Shown one piece after another: positions 56,917-64,000 of a stretch of 64,000 nucleotides of DNA (positions are counted from its first letter, which is position 1; each line of letters begins with the position of its first letter). The stretch is taken from contig CAWDUC010000014.1 in the NCBI GenBank assembly GCA_963805405.1, positions 1-64,000 of the forward strand. Reading direction: 5' to 3'. Origin of the DNA: JAEUMG01 sp963805405 (GTDB taxonomy: Bacteria > Pseudomonadota > Alphaproteobacteria > Rhizobiales > Aestuariivirgaceae). Below the pieces are notes generated by a model that saw only the letters and a list, made by a program, of their open reading frames with translations, ran no database searches and had not been told where the DNA came from. The position numbers were made by a program, and so were the translations under genes.

Positions 56917-59900
56917 ATGTCGAAGTTCTTCATCGAGCGGCCGATCCTCGCGAACGTCATCGCGATCATCATCGTCTGCTCGGCGTCGTCTGCCTGCTCA
57001 CCCTGCCGGTGGCGCAGTATCCGAACATCGTGCCGCCGACCATCCAGGTCATCGACCAACTACCCGGGCGCCAGCGCCGAGTCGTCGCGAAGACCGTCGG
57101 CATTCCGATCGAGCAGGCGATCAACGGCGTCGAGAACTCGATCTACATGCAGTCGACCAGCGGCAGCGACGGCAGCTACACGCTGACCGTCACCTTCGCG
57201 ATCGGCACCGACCTCGACACCTCGCTGGCGCTGGTGCAGAACGCCGCCAATGCGGCGCTGCCGCAGCTGCCGACGCAGGTGCAGGCGCAGGGCGTCAACG
57301 TCAGAAGGTCAGCACCAACATCCTGCTGATCGAGAGCCTGTACTCCGACGACGATCGCTACGACGAGACCTTCCTGAGCAACTACGCGATCATCAACCTG
57401 CAGAACCCGATCGCGCGCCTGCCCGGCGTCGGCCAGGTGACGGTGTTCGGCGCCGGCCCGTACAGCATGCGCGTCTGGCTCGACCCGCAGAAGCTCGAGG
57501 CCTATCGGCCTGACGGTGCTCGACGTGCAGAACGCCATCCAGAGCCAGAACATGCAGGTCGCGGCGGGACAGCTCGGCGGGCCGCCGGTGCCGGGCGACC
57601 AGATGTTCCAGTTCACCGTCAACACGCTGGGCCGCCTGTCCGATGTCGCCGAGTTCGAGAACATCATCGTCAAGAGCATGCCCGCCATCGAGCCAGACGT
57701 GAGCCGAGCAGTCGAAGCGGACCAGACGCCAGCAGCGCCGCGATCGTGCGCGTGCAGGGACGTCGCCAAGGTCGAGCTCGAGCCAGCAGGTGTTCTCGGT
57801 GTTCTCCGGGCTCAGCGGCAAGAAGGCGGCGCACATCGCGGTCTTCGCGCTGCCCGGCGCCAACGCGCTCGACGTCGCGCGTCAGCGACGCGCGCGCTGA
57901 TGGCGGAGATCGAGCAAGTCCTTCCCCGCAGGGCCTCAAGTACACGTCGCTCTACGACACGACGCTGTTCATCAACCAGTCGATCGACGCGGTCTACTCG
58001 ACGCTGGTCGATCGCCGGCGTGCTGGTGCTGATCGTCATCATGCTGTTCCTGCAGAACATGCGCGCCATGCTGGTGCCGGCGACCACCGTGCCGGTGACC
58101 ATCATCGGCGCCTTCGCGGCGATGGCGCTGCTCGGCTTCACCGTCAACCTGATGACCCTGTTCGCGCTGATCCTCGCCATCGGCATCGTCGTCGACGACG
58201 CGATCGTCATCGTCGAGAACGCGTCGCACCACATCGAGCAGCGGCCTGACGCCGAAGGACGCGGCGATCAAGGCGATGCGGGAGCTGACCGGCCCGGTGC
58301 ATCGGCATCACGCTGGTGCTGTCGGCGGTGTTCCTGCCGGCATCCTTCATGCCCGGCATCACCGGGCAGATGTTCCGCCAGTTCGCGCTGGTGATCGCCG
58401 CGACCGCGATCATCAGCGCGCATGAACGCGCTGACCCTCAAGCCGACGCAGTGCGCGCTTACCTGCAAGCCCGATAGCGAAGGACCGACGCGCCGAACCG
58501 ATTCTTCCGCGGCTTCAATGCGGGCTACGGCGGGTCGAGCACCGCTATGTCGGAGCTGGTGCGAGCGGATGGTGCGGCGCCCGGCAAATCGATGGCCTGC
58601 GTGTTCTTCATCCTCGTCGGTGCTCGCCGTGCTACGGCTTCTCGCGTCTATCCGATCGGCGCTCATGCCGCTCGAGGACCAGGGCTACTGCGTCATCGTC
58701 GCGCGAGCTGCCGGCGGGCGCGTCGCAGCCGCGCGTCGCGGAGGTGTCGGCGCAGATGGACGACGATCCTCAAGGACGTCGCCCGGCATCAAGGGCTGGG
58801 TGACGATCGGCGGCTACTCGGCGCTCGACTCGGCCAAGCTGTCGAACGTCATCACCGCGTTCGTCATCTACCAGGACTGGGGCAAGCGCCCCGGCCGGCG
58901 CCACGCAGATGGCGATCATGGCGCGACCTGCAGAAGCGCTTCGCGACCATCGAGCGCGCGAGCTTCGCGGTGCTGCCGCCGTCGCCGATCCCCGGCCTCG
59001 GCGTCGCCTTCGGCTTCCCATGATGGTCGAGGACCGCGGCAGCAGCGGCCTCGGCGAGCTCAGAAAATGGTCGACGAGATCATTCGCCACGGCGAAAGAC
59101 CAGCCGGGCTTCTTGCGCACCGGCTTCACCACCTTCAGCGCCGACCAGCCCGCAGCTCTACCTCGACATCGACCGCACCATGGCGGAGTCGCTCGGCGTG
59201 CCGGTCAATGACGTCTTCGAAGCCGCTGCAGACCTATCTCGGCTCGACCTACGTCAATCTGTTCAACAAGTTCAACCAGAGCTTCCAGGTGCAGGGTGCA
59301 GGCGGGCGCCGACTACCGGCGAACACGTCGCCGACATCGGCAAGCCTGACCGTCCCCAACGACGTCCGGCAGATGGTGCCGCTGGGCGCGCTGCTCAATT
59401 CGCCAGGTACGCTCGGTTCTGAGCTCGTGACGCGCTACAATCTCTATCCGGCGGCGACCATCACCGGCATCCCGACACCGCGCTACAGCTCGGGCGAGGC
59501 GCATGAATATCATGGACGAGATCGCCGCCGGACCTCTGCCGCAGCGGCATGGCGTACGACTGGACCGGGGCTCTCCTACCAGGAGCTGCTGGTCGGCAAT
59601 CCAGATCTACTTGATCTTCGGCCTGTCGATCACCTGGTCTTCCTGGTGCTCGCGGCCCAGTACGAGAGCTGGATCGATCCGACGACCGTCGTGCTGGTGG
59701 TGCCGATGTCGCTCGTCGGCATCATCATGCTCTGCTGGTCGCGCCGCTTCCCGGTCGACCTGTACACGCAGATCGGTCTCGTGCTGATCATCGCGCTCGC
59801 GGCAAAGAACGCGATCCTGATCGTCGAGTTCGCGCGCGAGCTGCGCGCGAAGGGCATGTCGCACGCGCGATGCCGCGGTCGAGGCGACGCGGCGCCGCTT

Positions 59901-60141
59901 CCGTCCGATTCTCATGACCTCGATCGCATTCATCCTCGGCGTCGTGCCACTGCTGACCGCGGACGGCGCGGGCGCTGCAAGCCAGCAGTCGATCGGCACT
60001 GTGGTGTTCGGCGGCATGCTCGCGTCGACGCTGCTCGCAATTCCCTTCGTCCCGGTGTTCTACGTCGCGGTGCACGCGTTGACCGACAGGAGGCGACAAA
60101 CGAACGCGCAACCGCTCCCTGAGGCACCATCCTCGCAGTGA
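56917..60141 (+). CDS. RND multidrug efflux pump, HAE1 family, copy 2 (heavily frameshifted)
   Basis: A second pump with almost the same N-terminus (MSKFFIERPILANVIAI), YPNIVPPTIQV, SGSDGSYTLTVTFAIGTDLD, the Asp pair in ILAIGIVVDDAIVIVEN, YESWIDPTTVVLVVPMSLVG, AAKNAILIVEFARELRAKGM and ILGVVPLLTADGAGAASQQS. It is close to copy 1 along the whole length but visibly more GC-rich in third positions and with an even higher indel density (more than 20 frame changes). Either a tandem duplicate that forms a heteromeric pump, as MdtB/MdtC do, or a low-coverage paralogue copied badly by the assembly. Confidence 0.8.
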
Positions 60142-60155
60142 GCTTGGCTTAGTTC

Positions 60156-60389
60156 TCAGGAACCGGCTACGACGCCGGCTTGATGAGCTGGGTCGATCAT
60201 AACGCGTGCCAGAGGAGCGGGCTCGATCCGACGCTGGCGAGAGAAAACCTTCTCCAGTTCGTCTGAGTCAAATATGTATGACCCCTCTTCGTCCCTCTCA
60301 AAAGGCAGCCGCCCGGACAGAACGGCGCGGAAGATCGTTGACGGCTTGGTTCCGGTAATTTCAGCCGCATCCAGGAGCGAATATCCCAT
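60156..60389 (-). CDS. Small helix-turn-helix (excisionase-like) protein
   Basis: A 77-residue protein: MGYSLLDAAEITGTKPSTIFRAVLSGRL is a MerR/excisionase-type winged helix start with the recognition helix, and FERDEEGSYIFDSDELEKVF is the wing followed by the usual helix. Such proteins select DNA sites in plasmids, phages and elements. No element is seen next to it. Confidence 0.7.
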   Translation of the reverse strand: MGYSLLDAAEITGTKPSTIFRAVLSGRLPFERDEEGSYIFDSDELEKVFSRQRRIEPAPLARVMIDPAHQAGVVAGS

Positions 60390-60533
60390 TTACTAACCCC
60401 TACTACGCTCCGTCCCTGCACCCGATTGCAATCCGGCTATGCGGCATAAAGATGGCCGTCGGGAAATGCCCCGAACGAGCTTCAACACCCGCGAGGAGCA
60501 GATAACTCTCAACACCTTGGGCCACGCCGATCC

Positions 60534-60908
60534 TCACGAGCGCTTTGACGAACCAGCAAGGAGCCTGCCAAGCGCGGTCACCAGATCCGTCGCTGAAAAC
60601 GGCTTTTGAAGGACGACGGCGGTCTCGCCCGTGCGTGCCACCTGGGCAAAGCCGGTCGTATAAATAAATGGGATGCGCTTCAGCCTTAGCGCCTCTGCGA
60701 CCGGGCTACTCACCACGCCATTCAGGCCGATATCCAGCATTGCCGCATCGATGACCTCGGTCTTGTCGATAAGGGCGATGGCGTCCCGGACATTGTGAGC
60801 TGGGCCAATGACCTCGGCGCCCGCTTCTTTCAGGGTTTCCTCTGCTTCCCAGGCCAGAATGGCTTCGTCTTCCACAATCATGATGCGGTAGCCGGTCAGG
60901 TCTTTCAT
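60534..60908 (-). CDS. Stand-alone response regulator receiver protein
   Basis: CheY-like single receiver domain of 124 residues: acidic pair in IMIVEDEAILAW, phospho-acceptor Asp59 in AAMLDIGLNG, Thr in FIYTTGF and Lys102 in LQKPFSA. No output domain. Many alphaproteobacteria use such proteins in the PhyR/NepR/EcfG general stress network, and the EcfG-type promoter upstream fits this. Confidence 0.9.
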   Translation of the reverse strand: MKDLTGYRIMIVEDEAILAWEAEETLKEAGAEVIGPAHNVRDAIALIDKTEVIDAAMLDIGLNGVVSSPVAEALRLKRIPFIYTTGFAQVARTGETAVVLQKPFSATDLVTALGRLLAGSSKRS

Positions 60909-60970
60909 CCCAACGCCATGGCTATGAATTTAGTCGGCATCATGCGTTTTCCAGAATGTTGACAGGCCGA

Positions 60971-60995
60971 AACGGCCAAAGTTTTGTAAGGTTCC
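60971..60995 (-). promoter_or_regulatory. EcfG-type general stress promoter
   Basis: On the minus strand GGAAC (60995-60991), a 16-bp spacer and CGTT (60974-60971) match the alphaproteobacterial sigma-EcfG consensus GGAAC-N16/17-CGTT. It points to the receiver gene start at 60908, giving a leader of about 55 nt. Confidence 0.8.
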
Positions 60996-61303
60996 GCTTC
61001 GCGAGATGAAATTTCCAGGCAAGATCAGCACCCGAGAAACTCAATCGTCCGACAGAGGTCACCGGCACGGTCCCGTGCCATCCTACTGGCGGTCAACACC
61101 GCTACTAGGGATCAACACGTTTTGCCAAAGCATGGCGCTTTCATACTATTTTAAGGGGCGACTTAAGTAAGCATTGACGCCCTTTCCAATGCGAGGAAAT
61201 CGAGCGCCTAAACCGTGCTATTGGCAGGGCCGTACCCTCACGCGTCGCTATGGCGGATGTGTGGATCGAAGGGCCATCGCCTGACTCTGTAAGGAACGTC
61301 TCT
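60996..61303 (+). other. Intergenic stretch, no gene seen
   Basis: About 300 bp between the stress promoter and the Flp pilin. It shows the Shine-Dalgarno-like TAAGGAACG just before the pilin start and a T-rich/A-rich patch near 61140-61155; no other feature is clear. Confidence 0.4.
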
Positions 61304-61480
61304 ATGAAAAAGCTTCGGAATTTCATCAGCGACGAGTCTGGAGCGACCGCGATCGAATATGGACTCATCGCAGCAGCCACCGGCCTCGCGCTTGTCGCGG
61401 TCATGCCCACCATCAAAACCCAGCTTTCCGGGGTCTTCACGAAGATTTCCTCCGGCCTCGGCACCGCCGCCGGAGGCTGA
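61304..61480 (+). CDS. Flp/Fap type IVb pilin
   Basis: A 58-residue prepilin: short basic leader MKKLRNFISDESG, prepilin peptidase site between G and A in SGATAIEYGLIAA (Glu5, Tyr6 of the mature form), and one hydrophobic helix (GLALVAVMPTI). Type IVb pilins are made by tad loci; no tad gene is in the window, so this is an orphan copy. The start is preceded by AAGGAACG. Confidence 0.9.
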   Translation: MKKLRNFISDESGATAIEYGLIAAATGLALVAVMPTIKTQLSGVFTKISSGLGTAAGG

Positions 61481-61544
61481 CAGCGCGGCTCCCCGTTGGA
61501 AGTCAGACTATAGGTTTAGTTCAAGTTTTAACTTTGCAGCGAGA

Positions 61545-61578
61545 CAGGAGCCTCAGCGATGGGGCTCCTGATCGTTTT
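61545..61578 (+). terminator. Rho-independent terminator of the Flp pilin
   Basis: CAGGAGCC pairs with GGCTCCTG across a loop of about 10 nt, then GATCGTTTTC, 65 bp after the pilin stop. Confidence 0.65.
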
Positions 61579-61732
61579 CAGCAATGATTGCTTAGCCGCA
61601 CAAGCTCCGTCGACGCGGAACATCGCACGAAGTATATCGCACGAAGTATTCAGGCGGTCTGGCAATGCATATTGCCCGACGCATCGAGAGGGTCGACGCG
61701 CCAGGCCACAACCGCGAGGGCTACTCGACGTC

Positions 61733-61963
61733 TCAGAGGTCGTTCTGGGACGTAAGCTTCTCCACCGGGATCGAGCGGCTCGTTTTACAAGCACCATTGA
61801 TCGCGGCACGCAGGGTGCGCCCACGAAGGTGACCCTCGATTTCGGTCGCCGAATACCCTTCGACCTTGAGCTGCGCCTTGACCTCTGTCGCGCCGATGAA
61901 TTTTCCAGATTGAGCTAGCTCGTAGGCGCGCTCAACGAGGGGTTTCTGCGATTGTCTTGTCAC
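61733..61963 (-). CDS. Small conserved protein of unknown function
   Basis: 76 residues, soluble: MTRQSQKPLVERAYELAQSG, GATEVKAQLKVEGYSATEIEGHL and a basic tail. It has a helical, EF-hand-free form seen in many rhizobial-type genomes; coding look (codon bias, charge pattern) is good. Function unknown. Confidence 0.6.
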   Translation of the reverse strand: MTRQSQKPLVERAYELAQSGKFIGATEVKAQLKVEGYSATEIEGHLRGRTLRAAINGACKTSRSIPVEKLTSQNDL

Positions 61964-61989
61964 AGAGCATCCAGTGATGCTTGAAGATT

Positions 61990-62196
61990 CTACTTCGACA
62001 GCTTGAGATTGCCGGCGCTGGTTTTACCCCGATCGGTGACCATATCGTAGCTGACTTTCTGACCTTCATTGAGACTGCTGGCCCCGGCGCGCTCGACTGC
62101 GCTGATATGAACGAACACGTCTTTCCCGCCGCCATCTGGCTGAATAAAGCCGAAGCCCTTCTGAGAATTAAACCACTTCACTGTTCCGGTTGCCAT
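61990..62196 (-). CDS. Cold-shock protein (CspA family)
   Basis: A 68-residue OB-fold protein with RNP1 KGFGFIQPD and RNP2 VFVHISAV, starting MATGTVKWFNSQ. Acts as an RNA chaperone. Leader sequences on the minus strand up to about 62260 include TTGGACAATCT, possibly the -35 region. Confidence 0.95.
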   Translation of the reverse strand: MATGTVKWFNSQKGFGFIQPDGGGKDVFVHISAVERAGASSLNEGQKVSYDMVTDRGKTSAGNLKLSK

Positions 62197-62593
62197 TGCT
62201 CACTCCCGCATCAATGCCCGACAATATCTCTGTACTCGCCAGATTGTCCAACCCAGAATCCACATGCTGAACGAAGCAATGAGGCAAGAAACAACTGCGA
62301 TCAATTAGCCAGCCAGTGCGTCTCCCGACCTCCAGCCCCAGCCAATCGCATTGAGAGCATGGCGCAAGATTATGCTTGCCGCAAGGGCGGCACGCCTGGG
62401 ACACGACATCCGCCGGGTTACGAAGTCCGGCGACGCCGTTTCCGTGGCTATGATCAGAGCCTATCCCCGGTCGGCACAGTTTTTGGTTTCTTCACTTTGA
62501 CCCCACTATTTCGCCCTGTGACTTCGGCCAAAGGATTATCGTGTTCGCGCCCGATTTATAGCGAAACTGGCCATCGGGCCATAGGAGGCGACA
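62197..62593. other. Intergenic region between csp and carbonic anhydrase
   Basis: About 400 bp. Short open frames on both strands look non-coding. It should hold divergent promoters for the cold-shock and carbonic anhydrase genes; a GGAGGCG ribosome-binding site lies at 62584-62590. Confidence 0.5.
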
Positions 62594-63370
62594 ATGCTCA
62601 TTAGCAATCCACCCACAATTCAAACTGGTTCATGCAATTGCGGCGGGCGATGCGACGGCCATGCGGAAGCGGCGAGTAGCGCGCAACCTCTTCTATCTCG
62701 TCGGCGACTTTTGCGAACCTCGGTCGCGGGCGCTGCGTTGGGCGTCTTAAGCACGGCCGGGATCGAACTCGCGGCACCGCGCAAAGCCATGGCTCAGAGC
62801 ACACTCAGCCCGGACGCGGCGCTGCAGATGCTGATGGATGGCAACAAGCGGTTCGTGGAACGCCGCTTGACCTTCTATGAAGAGGATCTGTCGCTGCTGA
62901 AGGCAAACACCGCGGAATTGCAGCAGCCCTTCGCATCTGTGTTGTCCTGCGCCGACTCCCGGGTCCCTGTCGAGATTTTGTTCGATCAGAGCATCGGCCA
63001 TGTCTTCATCAATCGCGTTGCGGGAAACATTGCCACTTCAGAGATCATTGCCAGCATAGAGTATGGCGTCGCCGTGCTCGGTACCCGTACACTCATGGTG
63101 TTAGGCCACGCAGGGTGCGGAGCAGTGGATGCCTCCATCAAGGCGGGCGCCGTACCGGGCCAGATCAGCGGGCTCTACCCCTATATTCGTCCTGCCGTCG
63201 ACGTGGCAGGCAACAATCTCGAAGCCGCAACCAAGGCGAACGCGAAAATCCAGGCCAATCTTCTGAGGGAAGCCTCGCCAGTCATCGCAGCCGCCCTGAA
63301 AGACGGTTCGCTCAGCGTGGTCGCTGCCTACTACGACACCTCCAGCGGACAGGTTTCGTTGCTCACGTGA
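62594..63370 (+). CDS. Tat-exported beta-carbonic anhydrase
   Basis: A 258-residue beta-class carbonic anhydrase: zinc ligands Cys119, His172 and Cys175 with the Asp121-Arg123 dyad (LSCADSRVP; VLGHAGCGAV) and HVFINRVAGN. The N-terminus has a cysteine-rich stretch (GSCNCGGRCDGH) before a twin-arginine signal (SRRRLLRTSVAGAALG; likely cleavage after KAMA), which suggests export of the folded, zinc-loaded protein to the periplasm. It would catalyse CO2/bicarbonate exchange there. Confidence 0.9.
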   Translation: MLISNPPTIQTGSCNCGGRCDGHAEAASSAQPLLSRRRLLRTSVAGAALGVLSTAGIELAAPRKAMAQSTLSPDAALQMLMDGNKRFVERRLTFYEEDLSLLKANTAELQQPFASVLSCADSRVPVEILFDQSIGHVFINRVAGNIATSEIIASIEYGVAVLGTRTLMVLGHAGCGAVDASIKAGAVPGQISGLYPYIRPAVDVAGNNLEAATKANAKIQANLLREASPVIAAALKDGSLSVVAAYYDTSSGQVSLLT

Positions 63371-63405
63371 GCCTGGACCGGCGGCCCTGACGGGCCATGC
63401 ATTAG

Positions 63406-63430
63406 CCCCGGCCGAAAGGCCGGGGTTTTT
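63406..63430 (+). terminator. Rho-independent terminator of carbonic anhydrase
   Basis: Perfect CCCCGGCC / GGCCGGGG stem with GAAA tetraloop and TTTTT, 35 bp after the stop codon. Confidence 0.95.
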
Positions 63431-63612
63431 CGTGATGGCCGATACGAATAGCTAGCGGTTTGGCGACGCGGCAATATTGTTATTTATCCGCGAAGTTCCT
63501 TTCGGCGCTTCCTGCGCGGCCCTGAGTGTGCCGCCCCCTTGCGACACGGCTCCATAAGAGCCCCACCCCGTTGGGCAGCAGGGCAATAGGATCAAAAATT
63601 GCGGGGGTATGC

Positions 63613-63640
63613 TGGTAGCGGAGGAGGGAGTTGAACCCCC
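63613..63640 (-). tRNA. tRNA 3'-end-like remnant (T-arm, acceptor strand, CCA)
   Basis: Read on the minus strand, GGGGG-TTCAACT-CCCTC looks like a T-arm and is followed by a 7-nt acceptor strand (CTCCGCT), A and CCA. No matching AGCGGAG 5' strand is found within 120 nt upstream on that strand; a CTCATAA anticodon-loop-like piece occurs at about 63698-63712. So it is a fragment, a damaged tRNA-Met-type gene or an integrase attachment-like scar, not a normal tRNA. Confidence 0.35.
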
Positions 63641-63728
63641 GTTCCCAAAGGGATCGACCAGCGGCGAACTGCGCGTTGCCGCGAAGGCGCGAAACATCTC
63701 AGTTATGAGCCCGACCCAGTTGGAGCGA

Positions 63729-63757
63729 GGCGGCCCGATTCAAACGACCGGACCGCC
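63729..63757 (-). terminator. Hairpin after the terminal small ORF
   Basis: On the minus strand GGCGGTCCG pairs with CGGGCCGCC (9 bp, one G-T) about 12 bp past the small gene's stop. No T-run follows, so a weak or factor-aided terminator. Confidence 0.45.
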
Positions 63758-63768
63758 AGCCATTCGTC

Positions 63769-63936
63769 TTAAGCCGTGTATTCCCACGACTTGAACGAGG
63801 TCCCGCGAACCGAGGACGGTGCATCCGAAATCTTACGGATGTTTGCCCAGGTCTGCTTGTAGTTGGGTAGGATCAATTCATTGACCCCGGCATTGATCAC
63901 ATTGCCTTGCGCGCCCGAGTCGGCGCCAAAGAGCAT
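63769..63936 (-). CDS. Small protein of unknown function
   Basis: 55 residues: MLFGADSGAQGNVINAGVNE, a middle VNELILPNYKQTWANIRKIS and WEYTA end. GAAAGGAGA just upstream of the ATG at 63936 is a strong ribosome-binding site, so translation is likely from there rather than from the open frame start at 63978. No recognised family. Confidence 0.6.
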   Translation of the reverse strand: MLFGADSGAQGNVINAGVNELILPNYKQTWANIRKISDAPSSVRGTSFKSWEYTA

Positions 63937-64000
63937 GAACGTCTCCTTTCGCCGTGCAGTCGGCTCGGGATAGACCATGGCCTGCGTCGCGCCAACATCA

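Noticed and set aside
53679..60141. Pseudogene status of the RND pumps
   Set aside because: Catalytic residues and conserved segments persist throughout after every shift, so sequencing error is more likely than decay.
63729..63757. A second tRNA T-arm (GTTTGAAT loop)
   Set aside because: The flanks form a 9-bp hairpin just after a small gene; it does not fit tRNA geometry.
63609..63794. 61-residue plus frame (VAEEGVEPP...)
   Set aside because: This wording is the familiar false translation of an antisense tRNA end.
1..64000. CRISPR arrays, IS elements, integrases, phage modules
   Set aside because: None seen: no regularly spaced repeats and no transposase or integrase motifs on either strand.

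Overview
The window is a mosaic. Three compositionally different blocks are joined at about 985-1000 and about 8295-8305, and at both points genes are cut mid-domain with no mobile element at the seam. Positions 1-988 hold a very GC-rich, minus-strand gene fragment full of frameshifts. Positions ~992-8300 look like a Chloroflexota (Chloroflexi) genome: moderate GC, PA14/SH3b surface protein, a GldA/permease/GldG/DUF4340 ABC operon with Thr/Ala-rich tails, and an FHA-FHA-TIR protein. Positions ~8302-64000 are alphaproteobacterial (sphingolipid genes, LptF/LptG, an EcfG-type promoter, Flp pilin). Frameshifts are unevenly clustered (2.7-3.9 kb, 8.5-13.4 kb, 39.5-43.7 kb, 53.7-60.1 kb), while neighbours such as 16.5-21.9 kb and 30.6-39 kb are almost clean. 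This pattern suggests an imperfectly polished metagenome assembly more than true pseudogenisation.

Layout of the alphaproteobacterial part: 8.3-13.4 kb, the end of a MoxR-associated operon (DUF58, BatA/DUF4159, amidotransferase-like membrane protein). 13.4-14.7 kb, GNAT and Nudix genes. 14.8-30.5 kb, what I read as a complete bacterial sphingolipid locus: MsbA-like exporter, GNAT-fold candidate ceramide synthase, two sugar/alcohol nucleotidyltransferases, metallophosphoesterase, HIT protein, LptF, LptG, CDP-alcohol phosphotransferase, DAG/ceramide-kinase-like protein, Tam41-like nucleotidyltransferase, then in the opposite direction acyl-AMP ligase, epimerase (CerR-like), dedicated acyl carrier protein and serine palmitoyltransferase. 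30.6-31.9 kb, two unknown membrane-anchored proteins. 32.0-38.0 kb, a tight operon of TIM-barrel protein, sn-glycerol-1-phosphate dehydrogenase, HAD phosphatase, DeoR regulator, FGGY kinase and AbrB-family membrane protein behind an elaborate palindromic operator. 38.1-43.7 kb, isochorismatase-family hydrolase, polyamine-type ABC transporter and an SDR. 43.7-48.6 kb, acylating-ALDH homologue lacking its cysteine, APH-type kinase, class III PLP enzyme and FAD oxidase, together resembling an amino-alcohol degradation route. 48.7-50.4 kb, LpxO-like hydroxylase and a ribbon-helix-helix/acetolactate decarboxylase fusion. 50.8-60.1 kb, an RND efflux operon with two tandem inner-membrane pumps. 60.1-64 kb, small regulatory and stress genes (HTH protein, receiver protein behind a GGAAC-N16-CGTT promoter, Flp pilin, cold-shock protein, Tat-exported carbonic anhydrase) and a tRNA-3'-end-like remnant.

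The most interesting unit is the sphingolipid locus. It carries the enzymes to make a ceramide, the enzymes to add a phospho-headgroup through CDP chemistry, and its own LptF/LptG pair and MsbA-like flippase, which suggests a dedicated route for putting anionic sphingolipid in the outer membrane. Ceramide-making steps follow knowledge from Caulobacter. The dedicated transport and the headgroup chemistry are inference.
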